Source of the DNA: JALOPX01 sp041309605
Lineage (GTDB): Bacteria; Krumholzibacteriota; Krumholzibacteriia; Krumholzibacteriales; Krumholzibacteriaceae
DNA length: 57,547 nucleotides
Assembly (NCBI GenBank): GCA_041309605.1
Contig: JBFYZH010000070.1
Coordinates: 1-57,547, forward strand
Direction of reading: 5' to 3'
Below the pieces are notes generated by a model. That model saw nothing but the letters and a program-made list of their open reading frames with translations. It made no database searches and was not told the origin of the DNA. Made by a program: the position numbers and the translations under genes. This document shows, in pieces, positions 48,603 to 56,734 of the stretch (its first letter is position 1; every line of letters begins with the position of its first letter).

Positions 48603-51600
48603 ATGCGTACTGCAATACTGATACTCATATTCGCTCTGCTCCCCGTTTCCACCTGGGGGCATGATCAAGTGGCATCCTGGCCGCTCGACGAGCTCTCCGG
48701 CATCACTTGTGTGGATGCCACGGGGAACGGTCTGGATGGCACCGCCACCGGCACAACTATAATCGACGGAAGGATCGGGAAGTGTCGCTCATTCATTGGC
48801 TCCGGAGAATATATCGAGGTTCCCGACAACGATCTTCTCGATATTACCGATCGGATCACGATCATGTTCTGGGCAAGAACGGATCAGCCTTTTTCCTCGC
48901 CGAATGCAGTACCATTGATTAAACGGGTCACAGACGGCGACATCAACTACGCCGTGGTTTTTGGCAATGTGATGGATGTGACAACATCAGGATCATCGCT
49001 GGCGAGTGGACTGGCTTTTCAATTTGAATACGCGCCATGTGTCCTGTATGGCACCTATTTCGAATTTCACGATGACAACTGGCATCACTACGCCATCTCT
49101 CTCGAGTTCGGGAATCCTTCTTCGGCAGTATGGGTTATAGACGGCACTCAGCGTTCAGGTTGGTGGCAGTATGATAACGCTACCCCTGCCGCAGGCACGG
49201 AGATGCCGTCAGCAAATAATTATCCCCTTCGGATAGGAGGACAAATCTCAAGTTCCCCTGGATACTGGAATGGGGAACTCGACCAGATCGGCATTTATAA
49301 CCAGGCGTTGACCGTGGAAGAGATCCGTCGCATTTATTACGGCAATCGAATAGGTTTGTTTGTACAGAACGTTTCTTCACTCGACGCCGAGGAGAGCGCC
49401 GCGCATTCTTTCGCCACCAGCCATGACTTCAATGTTACATTGATCGACCCGTCCGCCATTCTCGAAGACCCGGGAGTGCTAGACAACGTCGACGCCTTCT
49501 GGGCAGCGAACAATAGTGAACCCGCCGGGTTCGACAACGAAACGATCACAGAGGCCATTAGGACACGGATCGACGCGGGCAAGGGGATGATGGTCAGCTG
49601 GTATGGCAGCTACCTCGTCAAGTACATGGGGCTCGGTACCACTGCACCTGGAGCGTCGTGGAGCCCTACTGTAAGCGATCATGAGTACTGGGTGGACGCT
49701 GATGATGAGCATCCGATATTCGACGGACTTGCCGACTGGGTACCTCCCACAGGTTACCCCGATGACGAAACGAAACTTATCTCATATGTCACGCCAGGAT
49801 ACATCCCGATAGGAAGCATAGCCGTCACCTGGTGGGTACCTGCTTACAACCGTGATTTCACGCATGTCTGGGCCAGCTACGGCTGGTGCGGCCAACCAAT
49901 TAACAACGACCTGTGCGATCAATATGGTGTCACCTGTACCTGCGAGCGCGGTCTGCATCAAAGTCATATTACAGAGGCTCATGTCATGAATGGCGCGATC
50001 ATGGTCGGGCCATATGCGATGGCCGGAGGCGATCACTGGAACTGGGGCCCGATCGGTTATGAAATTCTGGAGAATATGCTGAATTACCTCTGCGGCGGAG
50101 TATATCAGCATCCTGATCGCGAAGTGTTGCTGTACACGACACGCAACTATGGAGACGTAAACGGTATATGCCGGCGGGGTGCCTACGACGAGGATCTTCC
50201 CGAAGTATTGGCTGCCGGTGGATTTCATTTGATGTCTAATGATCGTGAATCAATGCCGACGATGAGCCATTTTATTCTCGGCTATTACGATCAGCTATGG
50301 TTCCTGTCCACGGAATACGGCACCGTTCTGAATTCGGACGAGGAAGAGGCGTTCCACCGGTTCCATGCCGCGGGCAAAGGGATCATGGTGATCGCCGACA
50401 GTTATTCTTATGCCGGATCGGCGAATCTCGTTTCGTTGCCATACGGAGTCTCTTTTTCAGGAGAGGTAAATCATTGTGGAGGCAGTGTCGGCTGTCCCGT
50501 ATCCACAGAGGATTTTTATCCTCATGAAATCTGGAGCGACGTCGCGGATATCGAGGCCAACCTCAATGAGGGGCATATCACCGCCACGTCGCCTGCTCAA
50601 GTAATCGCCACGCATAATGGTATTAATATGGCAGCCGTTTATGATGACGGATGCGGAAGGATCGCCTGGGATGCCACTTACTACCGGTTCAGTGACGACA
50701 CGACACATCCTAACCTGTCAATCCTGTATTATGATAATTCACGATATGCCTTGAACCTCGCTAACTGGCTCGACGGAAGTTGTCCGCTTCCTTCGAAGCC
50801 TTATATCGGGTTATTTGCGGACACGAATCGCGAGAGCATGAGAACGGATTGCATACAGTTCCAGGAGTTCGATGTATATGTCCATTGTCTTCCGAGCATA
50901 AATGGTCAGATGGGCGCCGAATTTAGCGTCCAGCTTCCTTACAACGTATTCCTGACTGGTTCTCAGACCTTCAACACTTTTGTCGCAAGTGCCTCCGGAG
51001 ATATTCTAAACGGTATTACGCTTGAATACTCGGATTGTCAAAACTGTTGGAATTGGGTTATGAAATTCCAGGCGATCGCTATTGCCCCGGGTTCAAGCTA
51101 CATCTGTATCGCGGATCATCCGGCTACCAGCGATATCCGTTACACATCCTGCTTCGCGGGACCGCAGGAAAGCGTCACTGTATTCAACCAGTTCGGTGTG
51201 TATTGTGACGGCCTGATCGCGACTCAGCTGCAAAGCTTCAACGCCGGGTTCGACAAACAGCGCAAGGGGATGAAGGTTGAATGGACGCTTTCAGAACTTT
51301 CGCCGTCAGCCGAATTCGTCATGTCGCGAGCCGAGGGCGGCAGAGGAGTTTTCAATCCGATCCAGAATCCACAGATCCGGAAAGACGGACTCAACTGCAG
51401 CTTTATAGACGAAGAGATTGTATCGGGACAAAGCTATTCGTACAAAATCGATGTCCTGGATAAGGGTGAAAGACAAGAACTTTTCACGACCGATCTCATC
51501 GCCGCGCCTTCTCTTCCACTCACTCTTGAGCAGAACTATCCGAATCCGTTCAATCCGTCGACAACCATCTCGTACTATCTGCCCGGCGACGGCGAAGTCA

Positions 51601-51791
51601 GCCTTGAGGTTTTCGATGTCGCAGGGCGCAGGGTAGCCGTGCTGGTCGATATCAGGCAAAAGGCCGGCAACCACACGGCCGTCTGGGATGGAAAGAATTT
51701 AAACGGTTCCCCGGTCAGTTCAGGCATTTACTTCTACCGTCTCGAAGCGATGAAGGAATCGAAAACCAGCAAAATGATCCTTCTGCGATAA
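48603..51791 (+). CDS. large secreted LamG-type protein with FlgD/T9SS-like tail
   Basis: The protein has 1062 residues from the ATG at 48603, where a signal peptide begins (ILILIFALLPVSTWG). Residues about 20-240 are a LamG/concanavalin-like module (VASWPLDELSGITCVDATGN, ITIMFWARTDQPF, WHHYAISLEF, GELDQIGIYNQALTVEEIRR). Two Rossmann-like segments follow (GLFVQNVSSLDAEESAAHSF; LLYTTRNYGDVNGICRRGAY), which look like ThuA/GATase1-like domains. The last 85 residues are the FlgD-Ig-like tail with EQNYPNPFNPSTTISYYLP and GIYFYRLEAM. A surface or secreted glycan-binding protein is likely. Confidence 0.85.
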   Translation: MRTAILILIFALLPVSTWGHDQVASWPLDELSGITCVDATGNGLDGTATGTTIIDGRIGKCRSFIGSGEYIEVPDNDLLDITDRITIMFWARTDQPFSSPNAVPLIKRVTDGDINYAVVFGNVMDVTTSGSSLASGLAFQFEYAPCVLYGTYFEFHDDNWHHYAISLEFGNPSSAVWVIDGTQRSGWWQYDNATPAAGTEMPSANNYPLRIGGQISSSPGYWNGELDQIGIYNQALTVEEIRRIYYGNRIGLFVQNVSSLDAEESAAHSFATSHDFNVTLIDPSAILEDPGVLDNVDAFWAANNSEPAGFDNETITEAIRTRIDAGKGMMVSWYGSYLVKYMGLGTTAPGASWSPTVSDHEYWVDADDEHPIFDGLADWVPPTGYPDDETKLISYVTPGYIPIGSIAVTWWVPAYNRDFTHVWASYGWCGQPINNDLCDQYGVTCTCERGLHQSHITEAHVMNGAIMVGPYAMAGGDHWNWGPIGYEILENMLNYLCGGVYQHPDREVLLYTTRNYGDVNGICRRGAYDEDLPEVLAAGGFHLMSNDRESMPTMSHFILGYYDQLWFLSTEYGTVLNSDEEEAFHRFHAAGKGIMVIADSYSYAGSANLVSLPYGVSFSGEVNHCGGSVGCPVSTEDFYPHEIWSDVADIEANLNEGHITATSPAQVIATHNGINMAAVYDDGCGRIAWDATYYRFSDDTTHPNLSILYYDNSRYALNLANWLDGSCPLPSKPYIGLFADTNRESMRTDCIQFQEFDVYVHCLPSINGQMGAEFSVQLPYNVFLTGSQTFNTFVASASGDILNGITLEYSDCQNCWNWVMKFQAIAIAPGSSYICIADHPATSDIRYTSCFAGPQESVTVFNQFGVYCDGLIATQLQSFNAGFDKQRKGMKVEWTLSELSPSAEFVMSRAEGGRGVFNPIQNPQIRKDGLNCSFIDEEIVSGQSYSYKIDVLDKGERQELFTTDLIAAPSLPLTLEQNYPNPFNPSTTISYYLPGDGEVSLEVFDVAGRRVAVLVDIRQKAGNHTAVWDGKNLNGSPVSSGIYFYRLEAMKESKTSKMILLR

Positions 51792-51815
51792 ATTCATTCT
51801 TTCTCACCCAGCAAA

Positions 51816-51845
51816 GAGGGAAGCGGGCTTCAACCCGCTTCCCTC
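51816..51845. terminator. strong hairpin between convergent genes
   Basis: A perfect 12-base-pair stem (GAGGGAAGCGGG, loop CTTCAA, CCCGCTTCCCTC) lies 25 bases after the secreted-protein stop and would serve both strands. No strong T-run follows on either side. Confidence 0.7.
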
Positions 51846-51977
51846 TCACAAAACCCGCGAAAACGGTGGTCCTTTCTGATTCAAAGGCGCCTCATTTTTA
51901 TGCGTTCACGTCACTGAATTTCCAGATCTTGCGTTTTTCATTGGGGACGTTGCCGGGTTGACAGGCCATTCATGCGC

Positions 51978-52787
51978 TCAGATCTTCTTAAGGCACCATC
52001 TCGCAGCCTTCTTCATGAAATCCCATTCGGACTCCTGGTCTTCGAGTTCGCCGCAGAAATTGGTGCCGTCGCGGTCGCTGTCCTCCTCGACCTCTGGATG
52101 GACACCCGTGAGGAAAACCCTGCCTTCACCGTACTCGAACGCGAGCATCGCGTGAGTCCCCGTTATATGATAATCGCAGATGACATCCCCTTCGAACCCG
52201 GCATCGGGCGCGAGGTACGGCCCCCAGTAGTAGAGGACCGACATCGATCCGTCCTCGCCGCTTGTTATCGGATGATCGGGGGTCGCGACGTCGAGGGCGC
52301 ACATCCCGTAATCGGGGTATGCGACAATCTGGTCGACAGGGCCTGTCGCGGTGCCTGAGTAAAGGGAAAGAGGCGTCATGTTAAGCCGGCTGCCGCGCCA
52401 GCAGACCTCTTCGGCGGCAAAATACGCCCCGCCGCATATTCCGATATACCCTCCGCCCGCGGAGATGAACTGTTTGATCTTCAGTTTGCCCGCCGATGAA
52501 ATATCGGCGGCATATTCGTACATGTCCCCTCCGGGGAAACAGATGAGATCAAAGCCGTCGAGGCTCGACGTGTTGATAAAACCAGGACTTATCCTTTCCA
52601 CCTCGTACCCCATCCATTCGAACATGCTTTCAGCCGCCGTCTTGCACCATTCGCAGGCTCCGCGTCCCGTATAAAGGGCGACTTTTGTCTTGTCGGCGGG
52701 TGTAGCGGCCTTGTCCTCCCCGCAGGAGACCGTCAGAGAGACGGCGATCGATAGGGCGGAAAATCCCCTCAAAGAAATCATTGCCAT
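51978..52787 (-). CDS. BPL_N (GATase1-like) lipoprotein
   Basis: The protein has 269 residues from the ATG at 52787, where GGGAG precedes the start; the longer frame to 52883 has no signal. A lipobox (AVSLTVSC) suggests lipid anchoring. The body resembles the N-terminal domain of biotin-protein ligase-like proteins (BPL_N): VALYTGRGACEWCKTAAESM, DLICFPGGDMYEYAADIS, FISAGGGYIGICGGAYFAAE with the GGAY nucleophile-elbow-like turn, and GRVFLTGVHPEVEEDSD. The Cys in GICGG corresponds to the glutaminase nucleophile. The substrate is not known. Similar folds occur inside the large secreted neighbour. Confidence 0.85.
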   Translation of the reverse strand: MAMISLRGFSALSIAVSLTVSCGEDKAATPADKTKVALYTGRGACEWCKTAAESMFEWMGYEVERISPGFINTSSLDGFDLICFPGGDMYEYAADISSAGKLKIKQFISAGGGYIGICGGAYFAAEEVCWRGSRLNMTPLSLYSGTATGPVDQIVAYPDYGMCALDVATPDHPITSGEDGSMSVLYYWGPYLAPDAGFEGDVICDYHITGTHAMLAFEYGEGRVFLTGVHPEVEEDSDRDGTNFCGELEDQESEWDFMKKAARWCLKKI

Positions 52788-52918
52788 AGAATTGCTCCCT
52801 GATTCCGCTCGGCCCGTATCGTTAGAGCGTCTGGAAGGGTTCGCGGGTGGGGACGGCTCCGTAGCCTCAATATAACATGCCAAAAGGGATGTCGCAACGA
52901 AGGGAGGATTGTTTCATC

Positions 52919-53065
52919 GACGATTTCGCCTGCCGGACATCGATCGATCCCTGGATGCTCGCCCTTCCTTTGCTCGCGGCAATCGTGATCTCGCTGGTGG
53001 CGGTCGGCCATCAGTCGCTCAGGGCTGTTGCCGCCGACCCGGTTGATTCTCTTAAGTACGAGTAG
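52919..53065 (+). pseudogene. FtsX/MacB permease C-terminal relic
   Basis: The plus strand encodes DDFACRTSIDPWMLALPLLA, then AIVISLVAVGHQSLRAVAAD and PVDSLKYE with a stop. This is the standard C-terminal end of MacB/FtsX-type ABC permeases (last helix, then the A.PVxSLRYE motif). Everything upstream is missing. It lies tail to tail with the intact permease gene at 53114 on the other strand, whose own end is RPARALKYE. Confidence 0.75.
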
Positions 53066-53113
53066 GGGATATCAGTCCGTCATGCGGATAACATACGAAC
53101 GCGGCGGCCTCCG

Positions 53114-55471
53114 CTATTCGTACTTCAGCGCCCTGGCGGGCCTTGCCGTGGCCGCCCGTATCGTCTGAACGCTCGATACGGCCACAGCGACGACCAGCGC
53201 GAGAAGGCCGGATGCGATGTAGATCCAGACGCTGGATGGCGCCCGGTACGCGTAGTTCTGAAGCCACATGTCGATGAAGAGCCAGGCGGCCGGCCACGCG
53301 ATCAGGTTGGAAACGGCCACGAGAATTATCAGTTCCTTTTTTATCATGAACAACAGTCCCGGGACCGACGCGCCGAGAATCTTTCTGATGCATATCTCCT
53401 TCGTTCTCCGGCGAACGGCAACCCCGACGTGCGCCGAAAGCCCGAGACAGGAAATGGAGACCGCGAGGAAGGCGAAGTATTTCATCAGAAGAGAAAGGCG
53501 CCGTTCCGGACCGTACAATGTTTCCTGGAAAGACGCGAACGTGGCGTGCTCGAACATGCGGTCGGGGCAGAATCTCCCCCAGGCCTCCTGTATGAAATCG
53601 AGGGCCGGGCCCGCGGCCCCGGGATCCAGCCTCGCGAAGACGTAGTTGTTCCATCCCGGGTTGAGGCTCATGATGAAGGGCTTTATCTCGTTCCTGTACG
53701 ATTCGTAGTGGTGGTCGGCGACGACGCCGATGACGATCTTCCTCCCGAACCAGGTGTCGATCCATTTGCCCAGGGGCTCGGTCATCCCCATCACGGCGGC
53801 CGCCGTCTCGTTTATCACGCAGGCGTCGGCGAGGTCGGAGGCGTGCTCCCTCGAGAAGGCCCTCCCTCTCGTGACCTTCATCCGGAAGGTTTCTATATAC
53901 CCGTAGTCGACGAAATCCCAGTTCATGATGATCTGGTCGGACGAAGACATCCCTTCCCAGGAGACCTGCGACGTCGAGGTCACCGCCAGGGGATTCTGAC
54001 ACCCCGCGGTCACGCCGAGGATATTCCTGTTTGACGCCAGTTCATCCCTGAAGGATTCGTATTTCCCCTTCAGGTTTTCGTTCATCGGGATATATATCAT
54101 GTTGGCCGCGTCATAACCGACATTTCCGCCGAGCATGTAGTCCATCTGCCTGGATATCGCCATCGTGGAACAGATCAGGGCTGTCGATATGCTGAACTGA
54201 AACACCACCATGATCCTTCTCGCCGGGGAATTCCCCGTCCCGGTGATGACGTCCCCCCTTATTATCCTTGCAGGCTTGAAGGCGGAGAGAAAGACGGCCG
54301 GATACCCTCCCGAGATAAGAACCGTGAGGAGGGCGGCGATAATGACGGCGGGCATGATACCCGTCCGCAACAGGCTTATCAGCGTCAACTCCTTGCCGGT
54401 TATCCGGTTGAAGGCAGGCAGCGTGAACTCGATGAGGATCAGCGCCACAAGGAGCGCGAGAAAAGCATGCACAGCCGATTCCATGAAAAACTGCCTGACC
54501 AGATCCCTTTTCGCCGCTCCGGCAACCTTTCTGATCGCGACCTCCCTCGCCCTCGCGGGGGCCCTGGCCATGCCGAGATTTATATAATTGATGCAGGCGA
54601 CGACGAGGATCAGCGCCGCTATCGCCGCGAAGATATAGACATAGATGATCGTTCCCCCGCCCTGGTAATCGTGAAGGCGCATCTTCGCCGCCGGATGCAG
54701 GTGAAGGGCCCGGTTTATCGTGGGGTTCCGGGGGGAGTATTTATCGAAGATGCCGTTGAGCTTCTCTTCGACCTTCGCGGGGTCCGCCGCCGCGTCGAGG
54801 AGAACGAAGGTCATCAGGGGATTCCCGGCCCAGTTGTCGGTATCGTTGACGGCATCCCCGTGCACGCCGGCGAATGGCACTATCGCGGTAAACTTTAAGC
54901 TCGAATTCAAAGGAAGGTCCCTTATTACGCCCGTGACGGTCACTGGTATCGAGTTGTTTATGGTCAGTTCCCTGCCGACAGGCTCCTCTTCGCCGAAATA
55001 TTTCCGGCCGGTGCTCTCGGTGATGACGATACTATTATTGTGCGAGAGTACCGCAGAGGGGTCCCCCTTTATAAAATCGAAGGAAAAGATTTCGAAAACG
55101 GCCCGATCGGCGGCGAGAATGAAATCCTCGGTAAAAGATTTTTCTCCGAAGGTAATGAGGATTCTCTCGTGCGTGCTGATCCTTGCGGCCGCCTTCACTT
55201 CCGAACATTCCTCCTTCAGTACCGCGGCGAGCGGGTATGGGGACGAGTCGTGGAAACTCCTCGTCCCCCGAGTGGCCTGCTGCTCGAAATATACTGCGTA
55301 GATATCGTCGATCTTTTCGTGGAAACGGTCGTATGACAGCTCATCGCTGACCCAGAGCAGGATCAAAATGCAGCAGGCTATGCCGATGGCCAACCCGCCT
55401 ATATTGACGAGGGAAAATCCTTTCTGCGATCTGATATGTCTAAGGGCTTTTTTCAGATAATATCCGAACAT
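53114..55471 (-). CDS. MacB/FtsX-type ABC transporter permease
   Basis: The protein has 785 residues from the ATG at 55471, where the family's usual opening begins (YYLKKALRHIRSQKGFSLVN then IGGLAIGIACCILIL). It has the double layout of this group: helix, MacB periplasmic domain, three helices (residues 280-420), a second helix and periplasmic domain, three more helices, and the end RPARALKYE. The AREVAIRKVAGAAKRDLVRQ and TKEICIRKILGASVPGLLFM segments are the coupling helices. No ATPase gene is adjacent. Such permeases export peptides or lipoproteins or act in signalling. A palindrome and a sigma54-like element lie upstream. Confidence 0.9.
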   Translation of the reverse strand: MFGYYLKKALRHIRSQKGFSLVNIGGLAIGIACCILILLWVSDELSYDRFHEKIDDIYAVYFEQQATRGTRSFHDSSPYPLAAVLKEECSEVKAAARISTHERILITFGEKSFTEDFILAADRAVFEIFSFDFIKGDPSAVLSHNNSIVITESTGRKYFGEEEPVGRELTINNSIPVTVTGVIRDLPLNSSLKFTAIVPFAGVHGDAVNDTDNWAGNPLMTFVLLDAAADPAKVEEKLNGIFDKYSPRNPTINRALHLHPAAKMRLHDYQGGGTIIYVYIFAAIAALILVVACINYINLGMARAPARAREVAIRKVAGAAKRDLVRQFFMESAVHAFLALLVALILIEFTLPAFNRITGKELTLISLLRTGIMPAVIIAALLTVLISGGYPAVFLSAFKPARIIRGDVITGTGNSPARRIMVVFQFSISTALICSTMAISRQMDYMLGGNVGYDAANMIYIPMNENLKGKYESFRDELASNRNILGVTAGCQNPLAVTSTSQVSWEGMSSSDQIIMNWDFVDYGYIETFRMKVTRGRAFSREHASDLADACVINETAAAVMGMTEPLGKWIDTWFGRKIVIGVVADHHYESYRNEIKPFIMSLNPGWNNYVFARLDPGAAGPALDFIQEAWGRFCPDRMFEHATFASFQETLYGPERRLSLLMKYFAFLAVSISCLGLSAHVGVAVRRRTKEICIRKILGASVPGLLFMIKKELIILVAVSNLIAWPAAWLFIDMWLQNYAYRAPSSVWIYIASGLLALVVAVAVSSVQTIRAATARPARALKYE

Positions 55472-55540
55472 CTTCCTGCTCCCCGGTTTCTGCCTCCGGC
55501 CATCGTCCAGAGATTGATAATGCCGTCCGATCATGGCAGG

Positions 55541-55558
55541 ACACAAGAAATGTGCCCA
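55541..55558 (-). promoter_or_regulatory. candidate sigma54 promoter of the FtsX permease gene
   Basis: On the minus strand GGGCACATTTCTTGTG resembles TGGCAC-N5-TTGC. The GG-to-GT distance is right (10 bases), but the -12 element has T where C is expected. It lies 70-90 bases before the start codon. Confidence 0.4.
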
Positions 55559-55633
55559 GGCCGTAACACGCTAATTAACAAGACGTTAATTAAATTGTTG
55601 CCGGATCGATTTGTTCGCTAACGATACACAGAG

Positions 55634-55649
55634 TGTCCGATATCGGACA
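55634..55649. promoter_or_regulatory. perfect 16-base palindrome, candidate operator or enhancer site
   Basis: TGTCCGATATCGGACA is fully self-complementary with the TGTC-N8-GACA form typical of dimeric regulators. It lies about 80 bases upstream of the sigma54-like element and 165 bases from the FtsX permease start, a suitable position for an NtrC-type activator. Confidence 0.5.
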
Positions 55650-55749
55650 TGGCTGGCGCCTGTCAATCAACGAGATCATTAATGTTCCCGGGGTGATGGT
55701 AATGGGGAAAATTCGAGGCGGGGGTTCTGCGTCCCCCGTCACGGCAATG

Positions 55750-55965
55750 CTATTTCTTCCCGAATTTGCCGAGGTTGAAGATGTAATAAATCGCGGAGAG
55801 CCCTACGAGGATGTAGATGATCTTCGCAATTAACGACATCGCGCCAAAAATAGCGGCAACGAGGTCGAATCCGAAGGCTCCGACAAGCCCCCAGTTGAGG
55901 CCGCCCACGATCATAAGAATCAGGGCGATCCAGTCAAGGGCCGAGAGTTTTTTCACGGCATTCAC
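55750..55965 (-). CDS. DUF378-family membrane protein
   Basis: The protein has 71 residues. LDWIALILMIVGGLNWGLVG then AFGFDLVAAIFG is the conserved DUF378 opening, and IIYILVGLSAIYYIFNLGK the second helix. The family is small, two-helix and of unknown function, common next to envelope genes. The start has a GGGGGTG ribosome site. Confidence 0.9.
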   Translation of the reverse strand: MNAVKKLSALDWIALILMIVGGLNWGLVGAFGFDLVAAIFGAMSLIAKIIYILVGLSAIYYIFNLGKFGKK

Positions 55966-56073
55966 CCCCTGTGTTGATGGATGCCGAAAGATTAGGGCAC
56001 CCGGCTCCGTTTTGACAACCTTTTTTTATAACAAAGAAGCGCGCCCCTATCTCCCCGCAAATCCGGGTGGCGT

Positions 56074-56547
56074 TCAGGGCCCGGTTTTTATTTCCGCCTT
56101 CCCGAAGCTTCTCACCCAATCGGCAAAGAGGGAGATTTCCGCGGCGCCCAGCGCGGGGACGTCCCCGACCGGCATCTTTCGGCCCTTGATTCCCTTCCCG
56201 CCCGCGATCTTCATCAGCATGTAGCTTCGGTCTGGATCCTTCGAATCGATGAGGAGTATCTCTTTTACCTGCTCACTCGGTACGTCGAGCAGGGTGGGCC
56301 CAGGATCGTCCGCCGAGAGGTCGAGCCCGGCTTTGGGGCGTTTTCCCTCATGGCAACCCGATACGGAGCAGCTTCGCCTTACGATGGAGATGATCTCTTT
56401 TTCGTGTCCGGCCAGCCGGCCGGGGCCAGCCGCCGTGGAATCGACAACCACGGAATCGGCCCGCGCCGGAGCCGGCGTCTCCTGCGCCAGTACAGGGATG
56501 AACGACGCCACGACCGCCGGAAGAATCAGGAACAAATGCGCTTTCAC
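56074..56547 (-). CDS. c-type cytochrome-like exported protein
   Basis: The protein has about 157 residues from the GTG at 56547, which has AGGAGG upstream; an ATG at 56577 is in frame but falls before the ribosome site. A signal peptide (LFLILPAVVASFIPVLA) is followed by a Pro/Ala linker and IISIVRRSCSVSGCHEGKRP, a C-x4-CH haem-type motif as in planctomycete-type c-cytochrome domains. DPDRSYMLMKIAGGKGIKG and RKMPVGDVPALGAAEISLFADWV complete the usual pattern with a possible Met ligand. It should be periplasmic. A leader with a terminator precedes it. Confidence 0.82.
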   Translation of the reverse strand: MKAHLFLILPAVVASFIPVLAQETPAPARADSVVVDSTAAGPGRLAGHEKEIISIVRRSCSVSGCHEGKRPKAGLDLSADDPGPTLLDVPSEQVKEILLIDSKDPDRSYMLMKIAGGKGIKGRKMPVGDVPALGAAEISLFADWVRSFGKAEIKTGP

Positions 56548-56597
56548 GCCGCATGCCTCCTTTTGGAAGGGGACCATTCACCCAAAACGATAAAAGC

Positions 56598-56627
56598 GGA
56601 GCCTCCGGGGACTACACCGGAGGCTCC
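56598..56627 (-). terminator. intrinsic terminator
   Basis: A perfect 11-base-pair stem (GGAGCCTCCGG / CCGGAGGCTCC) with an 8-base loop, followed on the minus strand by GCTTTTA. It lies after the peptidase gene and about 50 bases before the cytochrome start codon, so it can end upstream transcription or act as an attenuator. Confidence 0.75.
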
Positions 56628-56734
56628 TGGCGGTTATCTGAACAGGGGTGTTCCGGCTACCCGGTATCTCCGTAATGGCTTACCTTACCCCCGAAAGGCC
56701 GACCAACTTTTAGGAGGCGGCAGCCGAACTGTAA
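56628..56734 (-). ncRNA. possible structured leader upstream of the terminator
   Basis: On the minus strand short complementary elements nest: GGGGT with ACCCC (outer), GGTA with TACC, and CCGG-GTAG-CCGG. Together with the downstream terminator and the ribosome site of the cytochrome gene, this resembles the layout of a riboswitch leader. I do not recognise the aptamer class, and the stems are short. Confidence 0.25.

Noticed and set aside
56628..56734. c-di-GMP-I riboswitch before the cytochrome gene
   Set aside because: The GACGCAAAGC core and receptor of that class are absent; only a generic structured leader is kept as a weak feature.
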